Assembly (NCBI GenBank): GCA_947451205.1
Contig: CANFZL010000002.1
Coordinates: 1 to 39,500 of the forward strand
Source of the DNA: Comamonadaceae bacterium
GTDB lineage: Bacteria; Pseudomonadota; Gammaproteobacteria; Burkholderiales; Burkholderiaceae_C
Direction of reading: 5' to 3'
DNA: 39,500 nt
Part shown: one piece after another, positions 8,397-16,400 of the stretch
How the letters are laid out: every line of letters starts with the position of its first letter
Numbering within the stretch: position 1 is the stretch's first letter
Program-made: the position numbers and the translations under genes
Notes under the pieces: model-generated
Databases searched by the model: none
Told to the model about the DNA's origin: nothing
The model's input: only the letters and a program-made list of their open reading frames with translations

Positions 8397-8980
8397 AGTG
8401 CTGGCGCGCAGGGCGCAGCCCATCCAAAACCCAGCGCCAGCACGGCATCGTACTGCTCGCGCTGATGATCTTGCTGGCCTTGGGGGGACTGAGCGCGATG
8501 ATCGCCATCGATGTCTGGCAGGTCTCGCGCCAGCGCGAGCGCGAACAAAACTTGCTGTTCATCGGTGCGCAGATGACGAAAGCGCTTGAGCACTACTATT
8601 ACTCAGCCCCTGCAGGTCAGCCGCGCTTGCTAACGTCGTCAATGGGCGACTTGCTGCAAGACCCTCGATATCAGGTGCCGGTGCGGCACTTGAGACGCAT
8701 TTACATGGACCCGATGACGGGTGAAAACGCCTGGGTGATAGAGCGTGTCGGTCGTGGCATGGGCGTGCACAGCTTGTCAGAGGCCGAGCCTCTGAAGCAG
8801 GCGGGCTTCAACAGCGCCCTCAGCACCTTCAATGGCAAGAAACGCTACAGCGAGTGGGTCTTTGTGTACACGCCCCCGCTCATCGCCGGTAATGTTCAAT
8901 CCGCCCCGGTCATCAATCAACCGGGCCCATCCGTCCTCAAATCAACGCCTCTATCGAAGGGCAATCCATCATGGCGCTAG
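8393..8980 (+). CDS. Minor pseudopilin-like protein lacking Glu5
   Basis: The 195-residue product has a basic leader of about 18 residues ending in QHG, then a hydrophobic helix IVLLALMILLALGG. This is the layout of a type III prepilin signal. The conserved Glu at mature position 5 is absent, as in GspK-type tip pseudopilins. The rest includes a GspG-like pattern (DLLQDPRY, YMDPMTGENAWV) and a Pro/Ser-rich tail. It is shorter than GspK (about 300 aa), so it is a GspK-like analogue at most. Its start overlaps the preceding stop as ATGA and the response regulator overlaps its end by 10 bases. A tip or initiation role is inferred from the missing Glu5. Confidence 0.78.
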   Translation: MKCWRAGRSPSKTQRQHGIVLLALMILLALGGLSAMIAIDVWQVSRQREREQNLLFIGAQMTKALEHYYYSAPAGQPRLLTSSMGDLLQDPRYQVPVRHLRRIYMDPMTGENAWVIERVGRGMGVHSLSEAEPLKQAGFNSALSTFNGKKRYSEWVFVYTPPLIAGNVQSAPVINQPGPSVLKSTPLSKGNPSWR

Positions 8981-9672
8981 GGGTCGTTCTTGTCGATGCA
9001 ATGTCACTCTTCAGGCACGGCGTTGGTGCCTTGCTTGCAGGTTTGCCAGAGTTCAATGTGCTGGGCGACTGCAGCGATGGCAAGGCCGCGCTGCAGTTGG
9101 TGAGCCGGTTCAAACCCGACCTGATCGTCATGGATGCGTCGCTGCCGGGTCTGAGCGGCATCGACGTCACGGTTCAAATCAAACGTCGCAATCCTGAGGT
9201 GGGCATCGTCTTGCTGACCGAACACAAGTCGGACGACTACGTCATGCAAGCGCTGCGCAGTGGGGCTGATGGCTATGTCCTAAAGACCACGTCATTTGAC
9301 GAACTGGTGGGTGCCATGCGCAGCGTTGCGCGGGGCAAGAAGTTTTTGAGCCCAGAGGTGTCGGCCTTCGTCGTCGACAGCGCCCTGCATCCTAAATCGG
9401 CCGCGACCCGGTTCGCTGGCCTACAGCTACTGACCCGGCACGAGCGCAGCATCATGCAGTTGATCGCCGAGGGGCGCACCAATCGAACGGCTGCTGAGTT
9501 CCTCAGCAGGAGCCCGAAGACCGTCGAGAAGCACCGCTCCAACCTGATGCGCAAGCTTGGCCTGAACAATAGCGCTGAGCTGGTTTTGGTGGCGATGGAA
9601 ATGGGCTTGGTCGAGCGACCCATCTCGGTGTCACGGCTGATGAACAACGCCAGTCAGCCGATCTCTGCATGA
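8971..9672 (+). CDS. NarL/FixJ-family response regulator, LuxR-type HTH
   Basis: The 233-residue protein has an N-terminal receiver domain (about 3-120) with the phospho-acceptor Asp55 in LIVMDASLPG, Thr83 and Lys105. A C-terminal LuxR/GerE helix-turn-helix follows (about 155-215, from LTRHERSIMQLIAEG to SPKTVEKHRSNLMRKLGL). The acidic pocket is incomplete: the normal Asp-Asp pair reads Asp9-Ala10 (LVDAMSLFRHG), losing the position that coordinates Mg2+ in CheY-like domains. The gene overlaps the last pseudopilin gene by 10 bases, so it belongs to the secretion operon. No sensor kinase is in the window. It probably regulates this operon or neighbouring genes, perhaps with weak or no phosphorylation dependence. 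Confidence 0.9.
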   Translation: MALGVVLVDAMSLFRHGVGALLAGLPEFNVLGDCSDGKAALQLVSRFKPDLIVMDASLPGLSGIDVTVQIKRRNPEVGIVLLTEHKSDDYVMQALRSGADGYVLKTTSFDELVGAMRSVARGKKFLSPEVSAFVVDSALHPKSAATRFAGLQLLTRHERSIMQLIAEGRTNRTAAEFLSRSPKTVEKHRSNLMRKLGLNNSAELVLVAMEMGLVERPISVSRLMNNASQPISA

Positions 9673-9685
9673 ACTGATTGAATTA

Positions 9686-10366
9686 CTACTTGGCGGCGAT
9701 CAAGGTCCGGTAGTGACCGACCAGATCTTCCGCCGAGGCCAATCCCTCGATGCGCAACCAAGGCTGCCCTGGTGCCTTGCGAAACAAGGTCAGCGGTTCA
9801 TGGTTCATCTTGTCGCCCCGAAAAGCCGAGAAGGCCTTTTGCGCGGCAACGCTGTTGGCTGCCGAGCCGGTGTAGAAGTTCCATTGCGAGCCGGCTTTGT
9901 AGCGCGCTGCATAGTCTTTCAAACGCGCTGGTGTGTCGTGCTCCGGGTCGATGGAAATGGAGACCATGTGCAACTTCGCACTGTCGGCGCCGAGTTTTTG
10001 TTGCACGTCAGTGAAGACGTGGCTCATGACCGGGCAGATCGTCGTGCAGCTCGTGAAGATGAAGTTCATCAGTACTGCGCGTGGGTCACTGAGTTCGGTG
10101 GCCAGGTCGACCGCACGGCCGTCGGCGCGCACCAGCTTGATCGACGGCACCTTGTAGTCAACGGTCTTAGCCGTCGTAGAAGTTGCGGAGGTTGTGGTCG
10201 AGGCCGCTTGCATCATGTGATGGTGAGAAGCATGCGGGTCCATCGGCGAATCCGCAGCGTGGACGGTTTGTACGCTCAGGCAGAGGGCGGTCGATGCGCC
10301 GATTGTGGTCAGGCTCCGTGCCCAGCCACGTCTCAAAATAAGCCATTGATATTGACGATTGTTCAT
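9686..10366 (-). CDS. Sco1/SenC family copper chaperone, exported
   Basis: The 226-residue precursor has a signal peptide ending near VQTVHAA, then a His/Met-rich stretch MDPHASHHHMM and a thioredoxin-like Sco domain. The copper-binding CxxxC is in TSCTTICPVM and the distal His in DKMNHEPLTLF. Sco proteins bind Cu in the periplasm and metallate or reduce copper centres. The start has AGGAAAG just upstream. It is the last gene of the mof-like operon and ends 13 bases from the convergent response regulator. Its natural client here is the multicopper oxidase encoded at the head of the same gene string; that is inferred from context. The His/Met-rich leader would add extra copper ligands. Confidence 0.92.
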   Translation of the reverse strand: MNNRQYQWLILRRGWARSLTTIGASTALCLSVQTVHAADSPMDPHASHHHMMQAASTTTSATSTTAKTVDYKVPSIKLVRADGRAVDLATELSDPRAVLMNFIFTSCTTICPVMSHVFTDVQQKLGADSAKLHMVSISIDPEHDTPARLKDYAARYKAGSQWNFYTGSAANSVAAQKAFSAFRGDKMNHEPLTLFRKAPGQPWLRIEGLASAEDLVGHYRTLIAAK

Positions 10367-10403
10367 GATCTTTCCTGGGTGTGCTTTGTGTTCATCAAGG
10401 GGC

Positions 10404-10802
10404 TCATTGAGCCGGGGAGGGATCTGGCTTAGCCGCCATGGACTTGATGGACTCGTCGCTCTTTTTCTGATTGGCCTCGACCTCGGCCTTGCGCGCCGCG
10501 ATCATCTTGCGCCGTACGTTGGTCTCGAGTTCACTGACCAGTCTGCGTACCTCTATCTCAGACATCTGCATCGGACCGCTCTGGCTGGCGTCGCGCAGGC
10601 CTCGGATCAGCTGGTCGAGGTCGAAGGCGACGTTCTGCGATTTGAAGTTGCGAACCATGTCTGCGCCCACGGCATAACTGGTCATTTCCAGCGGCGTAGT
10701 CATGCCCGCAATTTTTTGCGAAGCAGCAGGCGCTTCTTGCGCTGCAGCGGCCGCAGTCAGTAACAACAGGGTGGTGGTCAAGGCAAAAAATCTGAGATTC
10801 AT
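10404..10802 (-). CDS. Exported solo FKBP N-terminal (FkpA_N-type) domain protein, no isomerase domain
   Basis: The ATG at 10802 follows GGAG by 6 bases and begins a signal peptide MNLRFFALTTTLLLL...AAAQ. The frame is open upstream only as a shadow of the cytochrome gene. The mature part of about 110 residues matches the N-terminal dimerisation domain of FkpA/MIP-type isomerases. It has the same pattern as the full-length FKBP two genes upstream: SYAVGADMVRNFK here against SYSIGMEVARNFK there. The protein stops after a Lys/Ala/Glu-rich helix, where the catalytic FKBP domain should begin. It might form mixed dimers with the full-length FKBP or act as a chaperone alone. The frame is intact with its own ribosome site, so it looks like a real gene and not debris. 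Confidence 0.8.
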   Translation of the reverse strand: MNLRFFALTTTLLLLTAAAAAQEAPAASQKIAGMTTPLEMTSYAVGADMVRNFKSQNVAFDLDQLIRGLRDASQSGPMQMSEIEVRRLVSELETNVRRKMIAARKAEVEANQKKSDESIKSMAAKPDPSPAQ

Positions 10803-10857
10803 AAAGGACTCCGTGGGGTTGACGTTCGAGGTTTTGAGATTGAAAAATTGATATGGC

Positions 10858-12651
10858 TCAGGGCACTGTCCAGTCGGAGTCGGCCACCAACGCGCCGTCT
10901 GCACTGACGTGCACGATGTACGCCCCTTTGGAGGCGAAGCGCTGGCCGGGACCGAGCGACAGCCGTGGGTAGATCGACGTTCCGGTACTGTCACCCAGGG
11001 CAAAAGCGCGACGCTGGGTCGCCACCGCGCTGGACGCATCGGCGATTGCCGAACCGTGCGCGAGCTCTGCGTTGACGACCGTACGACCTGCACGGCCCAG
11101 CGTGTGGCGGTCGCGGCTTTCCTGCTCTGCCTTGCCACTCTCACGCTTGCTCACCATGTCTTGCGCGCGTTCAATCAGGTAGTCGCGATACAGGTTGTCG
11201 AGCATGTCCTGCAAGGTATCGGTCATCAGATTGAGGGCGAAAAACACCTCAGACTGCAGCACCTCGTCCACCAGGGGAAGGTCGCGCAGTTTCAGCCAAG
11301 AATGCAAGTAGGCCAAATTGGCCTCGCGCTTGTGAGGCAGCTCGTAGGGGTAGACCCACTGCACCACCGACCGCCATCCCGGCGCAAGTTGTTGGGTGGT
11401 GCTGGCCTGCGTCAGGCTGCTCGACAGGTAGAACTTGACACCGCTTGGCGGCGTCATGCCGGCGAGCCACTCCAGTTGTGGCGCGTTCAGCCACAGGGCG
11501 ACGGCGTCACCTGCGCGCACTTGTTGCAGCGCGCGTCGCAGCCCGGACGGGCCCGCGTCCGCCGCTAAGGACAAGCTCTGCACGTTGCGTCCTTGAGTGC
11601 GTGCACTCTGGTCAAAGGCCTGCGCCGCCACACCACCCGCGTGGCTGGCCTGCATTTGCAACAGACGCTTCGGTGCAGCGTTGTGTGTGCCGAGCAGTTC
11701 GCGCGCCAACACCGCTGCTTCCAGCGACACCCCGCGTGAAAAGTACAAACCATAAGTTGCATTTGCATCTGCTGCCCCGGCCGACGGTACGCCGACGCTT
11801 GGAAACCAGCAGGGCACTTGTTGCGCCTGACAAAACGCATCCACGGGTGCCCAGGTTGAATCGCTGAGTCCGGAGAGCAGCGCGAACACCGGCCAGTCGC
11901 GGTAATGTTGTTGCAGTTGTGCGCCCCAAGTCTGCGGTGCACCCGTCAGCTCCCAGACCTGCAACTCCCAGCGACGCTCGGTCTGTGTCACAAAACTAGC
12001 CGCTGACGACATGTACCGTTTGCGCGGCGCTGTGCTGCTGTTCTTAGCGACCAAAGCCGACTGCAGCATGGCCTTGAAGATGGCGCGTCGCGCATCGGAC
12101 ACATCAGGGGTGATGACTGTGGCAAAGCGAATTGTCTGCTTGCTGACGCCAGGCGAGTAGTCGGACGAGAGCTGCTGCAAGTAGGCCTTGAGCGCAGACA
12201 TGTCGTGGGCATCCAGCGCAAAATGCGGCATCACTGCACTCAGCGTTCGCCCGTCAATGCCAATCCCTTGGCGCAGCGCTAAGGCCAGTGTTTCATCGCC
12301 ATAAGGGGCGTGCGTCTGGTTGAGCGTCTTGCCTCGGCGCCCGTCCATATTGGCCATCACCAGATCGCCCTCTTGGGCAAACAGATAGCGTCTGCCGATG
12401 GGCGACACAGGCTGCGATCCCTCCACACTGCCCATGCCGCTGGCACGGTGACAACCCATACAAGCCGCCTGCGGCCCGCTCAAGCTGACTGTTCCATCAC
12501 GCGTGGCCTGCAAGGGTTGACCTGACACGCGTACACCCTCGACATAGATGCGCCGGCCCTGTTCTACAAGGTCGGGTTCGGCCGCAGTTGCTGCCACTGC
12601 TATCAGCAGTGGCAGCAACAAGGTCCAAAAACGAACGGTCGTGAACATCAT
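10858..12651 (-). CDS. mofC: MofC-like periplasmic c-type cytochrome fused to a binding-protein-like domain
   Basis: The 597-residue precursor starts with a signal peptide (cleavage near ATAAEP). A mono-haem cytochrome c domain follows with CMGCH at 64-68 and the likely axial Met141 in AVMPHFALDAHDM. From about residue 170 to 480 it resembles a type I periplasmic binding protein (Leu/Ile/Val-binding-like). A helical, Arg/Glu-rich section and a short C-terminal beta segment end the chain. In Leptothrix discophora the gene two after mofA (mofC) encodes a haem-binding protein, matching this position. It could accept electrons from the multicopper oxidase. The start overlaps the FKBP stop by 4 bases. 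The binding-protein fold is recognised by eye and is less certain than the haem motif. Confidence 0.82.
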   Translation of the reverse strand: MMFTTVRFWTLLLPLLIAVAATAAEPDLVEQGRRIYVEGVRVSGQPLQATRDGTVSLSGPQAACMGCHRASGMGSVEGSQPVSPIGRRYLFAQEGDLVMANMDGRRGKTLNQTHAPYGDETLALALRQGIGIDGRTLSAVMPHFALDAHDMSALKAYLQQLSSDYSPGVSKQTIRFATVITPDVSDARRAIFKAMLQSALVAKNSSTAPRKRYMSSAASFVTQTERRWELQVWELTGAPQTWGAQLQQHYRDWPVFALLSGLSDSTWAPVDAFCQAQQVPCWFPSVGVPSAGAADANATYGLYFSRGVSLEAAVLARELLGTHNAAPKRLLQMQASHAGGVAAQAFDQSARTQGRNVQSLSLAADAGPSGLRRALQQVRAGDAVALWLNAPQLEWLAGMTPPSGVKFYLSSSLTQASTTQQLAPGWRSVVQWVYPYELPHKREANLAYLHSWLKLRDLPLVDEVLQSEVFFALNLMTDTLQDMLDNLYRDYLIERAQDMVSKRESGKAEQESRDRHTLGRAGRTVVNAELAHGSAIADASSAVATQRRAFALGDSTGTSIYPRLSLGPGQRFASKGAYIVHVSADGALVADSDWTVP

Positions 12652-13355
12652 TGTTTTGAAGGCACCAAGCCGACCAGTTCCAGGTCGTACACCAGCAGTT
12701 CATTGGGGCCAATGTCACTGCCCACGCCGCGCTCGCCGTAGGCCATTTGAGGCGGGATCCACAGCGTCCAATGCGAACCGACGCTCATGTTTTTGATACC
12801 GGCGCGCAGTCCGTTGAACAGGTCATAGAGCTTGGCCGTGCCGGGTCTATCGCCCTCTGTTCCGTCAAACTGAGTGCCGTTGAGCAGCGTCCCCCGGTAC
12901 TTGATCTGCACGCCATCGGCGTCCTGTGGCTGCGCGCCTTGCCCAGCCTGTAACACCTTGTACTGCACGCCGCCGGCCAGCATCATGACGCCTTCTTTGT
13001 TTTGGTTTTTTTGTAAAAATTCTTCAGCCTTCTTGCGGTTATCTGCGGCCAAGATTCGGCTGTTCGAGGCCATGCGTTGGCGCACCTGGTTTTGGAACTC
13101 TGCGATGACCTTGCGGAATTCTTTTTCGGACAGCTGCGGTCGTTCACCGGCCAAGCCGTCTTGCATGCCGCGCAGCACCATGTCGGGCTTGAGCGGCGAT
13201 TCATTTTTCTTGAAGTTGCGCGCCACTTCCATTCCGATGCTGTAGCTCAACTTGTCTTGATCACGGAGTTCCTGACGCTCCTCGGCGCGTGCGCCCATCG
13301 GTATCATGGCTATCGTCACCAGCGCTATCGCGATCAACTTATTCATCTTGTCCAT
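12648..13355 (-). CDS. mofB: MofB-like exported FKBP-type peptidyl-prolyl isomerase
   Basis: The 235-residue precursor has a signal peptide (MNKLIAIALVTIAMIPMGARA), an FkpA-type N-terminal dimerisation domain (about 30-125) and a C-terminal FKBP catalytic domain. Recognisable FKBP elements are VQIKYRGTLLNGTQFDGT, GIKNMSVGSHWTLWIPP and AYGERGVGSDIGPNELLVYD. It should act in the periplasm as a foldase/chaperone. The established mof operon of Leptothrix discophora places an FKBP (mofB) directly after mofA, as here. A second Met at codon 4 is an alternative start. The gene overlaps the cytochrome gene by 4 bases and is separated from mofA by a terminator-like hairpin. Confidence 0.92.
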   Translation of the reverse strand: MDKMNKLIAIALVTIAMIPMGARAEERQELRDQDKLSYSIGMEVARNFKKNESPLKPDMVLRGMQDGLAGERPQLSEKEFRKVIAEFQNQVRQRMASNSRILAADNRKKAEEFLQKNQNKEGVMMLAGGVQYKVLQAGQGAQPQDADGVQIKYRGTLLNGTQFDGTEGDRPGTAKLYDLFNGLRAGIKNMSVGSHWTLWIPPQMAYGERGVGSDIGPNELLVYDLELVGLVPSKQ

Positions 13356-13383
13356 ACATGGCTATTGGTTAGATTGGTTGTTC

Positions 13384-13415
13384 AAAAACGGCGCCACCCT
13401 TGCAGGTGACGCCGT
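13384..13415 (-). terminator. Rho-independent terminator directly after mofA
   Basis: Read on the - strand, an 11-bp stem ACGGCGTCACC / GGTGGCGCCGT (one G-T wobble) with a 6-base loop is followed by a run of T. It lies 15 bases past the mofA stop and 28 bases before the FKBP start. It should end most mofA transcripts and let only part of transcription continue into the accessory genes. Confidence 0.85.
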
Positions 13416-13430
13416 TGATGTCTGAGGCGC

Positions 13431-16400
13431 TTACTTCAGAGAAGTCCTAGCCACAGTCAGCGTCGCACCGTTGGCCGAGTTGCCGACAGCGTTGACCGAA
13501 CGGACCCGGAAGTACGCTGATGCACTAGGTGCCGTCGGCGATGTCGTACCCCGGGCCACTGCGGCAAACGTTGCCGTTTGCGCAGCGGTCAAGGCGGTAC
13601 CCGCTGGAACCGTCACTGTCTGCGTCACCAAGCCGGTAGTGAAGCCGGTGTTGGTGGCGTAGTCAATGTAGAAGGTCGTCACCGGTTGGCCGTTCACCGT
13701 GTTGGCCGCTGGCGTCCAGTTCACCGTCACCGTGTCAGTTGCCAAGCTGGCTGTGTTCAGCGTCGCTGTGCCCAAGGTCGGCGCTACCGCTGTCGTCGGC
13801 ACGGTGTTCACCACTGTCTTGCTGGTTCCAGTCACCGAGCTTCCTGCCGCGTTCACTGCCTTGACGTTGAAGTTGTAGGTAGATCCCACAACCGTCGTCG
13901 CCGTGTAGCTGGTGGCGTTGGCTGCCACGGTCGCCAGCACCGTGGTGCCGTTCAACACTTGGTAGCCAGTGATCGCCGGCGCACCTGCCGCGACTGACGC
14001 AGCGGTCCAAGACACACTGGTCGACGTTGGGCTCACAAAGGTTGCAGTTGGTGCTGCAACCGTCGTCGGCACGGTGTCCGACACCAGCGTGCTGGTGTTG
14101 GACGCTGCGCTGCTACCGATCAAGTTGACTGCTTTCACCGAGAACACGTAGGTGTTGCCGGCCACCGTGGTCACGTTGGCCGTGGTGGCTGTAGCGGCGG
14201 TGTTGGCACCCATTTGTAACGCGGCAGCGCCGTTCACCGAAGCCCAGATCTGGTATGCGGTCACCGCCGGTGTGTTGGCCGTCGCAGTTTCAGACCAGGT
14301 CACAGCAGTGACTGTGGCGCTGGTGAATGTTGCGCTGGCCAGCACCGGTGCAGCTTGCACCACCAAGTTGGCGGTGGTCGTCGCGGTCGATGCCGAGGCT
14401 CCGACTACGTTCATGGCCAGCACGGTGTAAGTGTGAACGCCTGGTACGGTGGTGTCTGTGTAGGTCACGGCATTCCTGCCTGTGGTCGTGACCAGCACGC
14501 CATCTCGGTAGACCTGGAAGCCGGTAACGGCTGGGCCCGCGTTGACGGTCTCGGTCCAGTTCAGCTTCACGGTCGGTGCGGCGGCCGTTCCGCCGTACAC
14601 ACTGGCAGCCATCACTGGTGCGGCTTGCACGAGGTAGGCGGCGGTCTGCGTTGCCGATGGGACCGAACTGACCAGCACGCTGCCCACCGTTTCGGTTGCC
14701 ACGATGCGATAGAGGTAGGTCGTTCCAGCCACCACCGTGGCATCCGCAAAGACCGTCGTCGTGCGACTGGCCGTGGTACCAACCTGAGTCCACGTCACGC
14801 CGTTGTCAGCCGACCGCTGCACCGCATAGCCAGTCACCGGGGCGGCGCTGGCGGACCAGTTCACGGACACCGAGCCGGCGGAGATCACCGGCGCTGCGGT
14901 GAACGCTGGCGCTGCAAGCACTCCTGCCACCGCCACACTCACCGTCGCGGGAACCGACTTGTTGATCGGGCCGTTCGAAGCGATGACTTGGTAGGTATAG
15001 GCACTGTTAAGGGCCGCCGTGGTGTCCACAAAGGTGGCTGCCGTCACCGCGCTGGACAGCACGGCGAACACGGTGGATGCGTTGGTGCAATTGGCATTGA
15101 GTGCCGATTGCAGGCAGCGGGTCACGGTGTAGGACGTGACCGTTCCCGCGGCCGGGGCCGTCCAGTTCAAGGTGACTGAAGCTGCTCCTGACGTGGTTTG
15201 GGCGCCGGTCAGCCCGGAGATCACACCCGCCGCCGCATAGGGCGTGGTCACCGTTGCCGTCGATGCGGTGCTGACGTTCGGGCCGTTGACCCACTGCACG
15301 CTGTAGGTGTAGCTGGTGTTTTGCGCTGCGGTGGTGTCGACAAAGCTGTTGGCGACGCCCGCAGGAACCGGCAGTGTCACCGTGGTGGCACCGTTGGTAC
15401 GCTTGATGACGTATGCCGTGGTCGACGAGCCCACAGGCTGAGCTGGCCAAGACACGGTCACCGAGCTTGCGCTGTTTGCCGCTAAGGTCACCGTCCCCAC
15501 GACAGGCGGCAACGCATAGGCCGCCAAAATGGTGACGGCACGGGCCGTTCCCACGCTGGTACCGTTGAGCGCCTGCACCGCATAGCTGTAGGTATGACCG
15601 GCGACCGTGGTGTTGTCCAGGTAGCTTGTGATGGGTGACGTGATGGTGCCGGACAACGGGTTGATCACTTGGGCGATTGCGAACGTGGCTGGGGCGCCAG
15701 CCACCAAGGGAGCGATCGACACATCGGTACGCACGATCTGGTAGGCGGTGACGAATGTCGCGGATGGTGCTTGCCAGTTCAACTGGACCGCTGCGCCGTT
15801 CTGGGTGCTGGCGGTCGGGCTGACCGTCATGGCCGGAGCCGGTGCCCAGTTGGTGTTAGCCACGACCAGCGTCGATGCACTTTGCTGCGTGCCGTTCATG
15901 CCGACGATCGAGTAGGTGTAGGTCGAGGTCTGCTGCACACCCGGGTCGGTGAAGGTGGTCGCATTGCTCGGCGCTGTAAAGCTGACAGGCAGTGTCGCCG
16001 TGCCGTTGGCCGTGAAGCCACCCGTCCGGGTGATGACATAGCCGCTGGCAGGGGCCGTCGCCGTGGTCCAGGTCAGGGTAACCGGGAAGCCGCCGACGAT
16101 GGCGGTCTGACCGGTCGCCACCACTTCATTGACTGTCGGATTCCACGCACCCACCGATGCGGCCAGACTGTTGACCGGACTGGGCGCACCCACCGTGATC
16201 GAGGGCGTGGAATAACCTGCCGGGTTGAAGGCCACCACACGGTATTGCGTGCTAGGCACCGGCGCGACCACATCGCTCCACGACGTGGCGTTGGCTGGCG
16301 TCACCGTGACCATCGCGTTGGCAGGGTTCTGGGTGCCTTGGGCTGCAGTTTGCGGAATGGTCGAAGGCAGTGACGGAGTCGTCCATTTGCCGCTGACAAT

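Noticed and set aside
10803-11144. N-terminal extension of the solo FkpA-N protein
   Set aside because: It overlaps the cytochrome gene antiparallel in frame terms only as a shadow. The signal peptide and ribosome site place the start at 10802.
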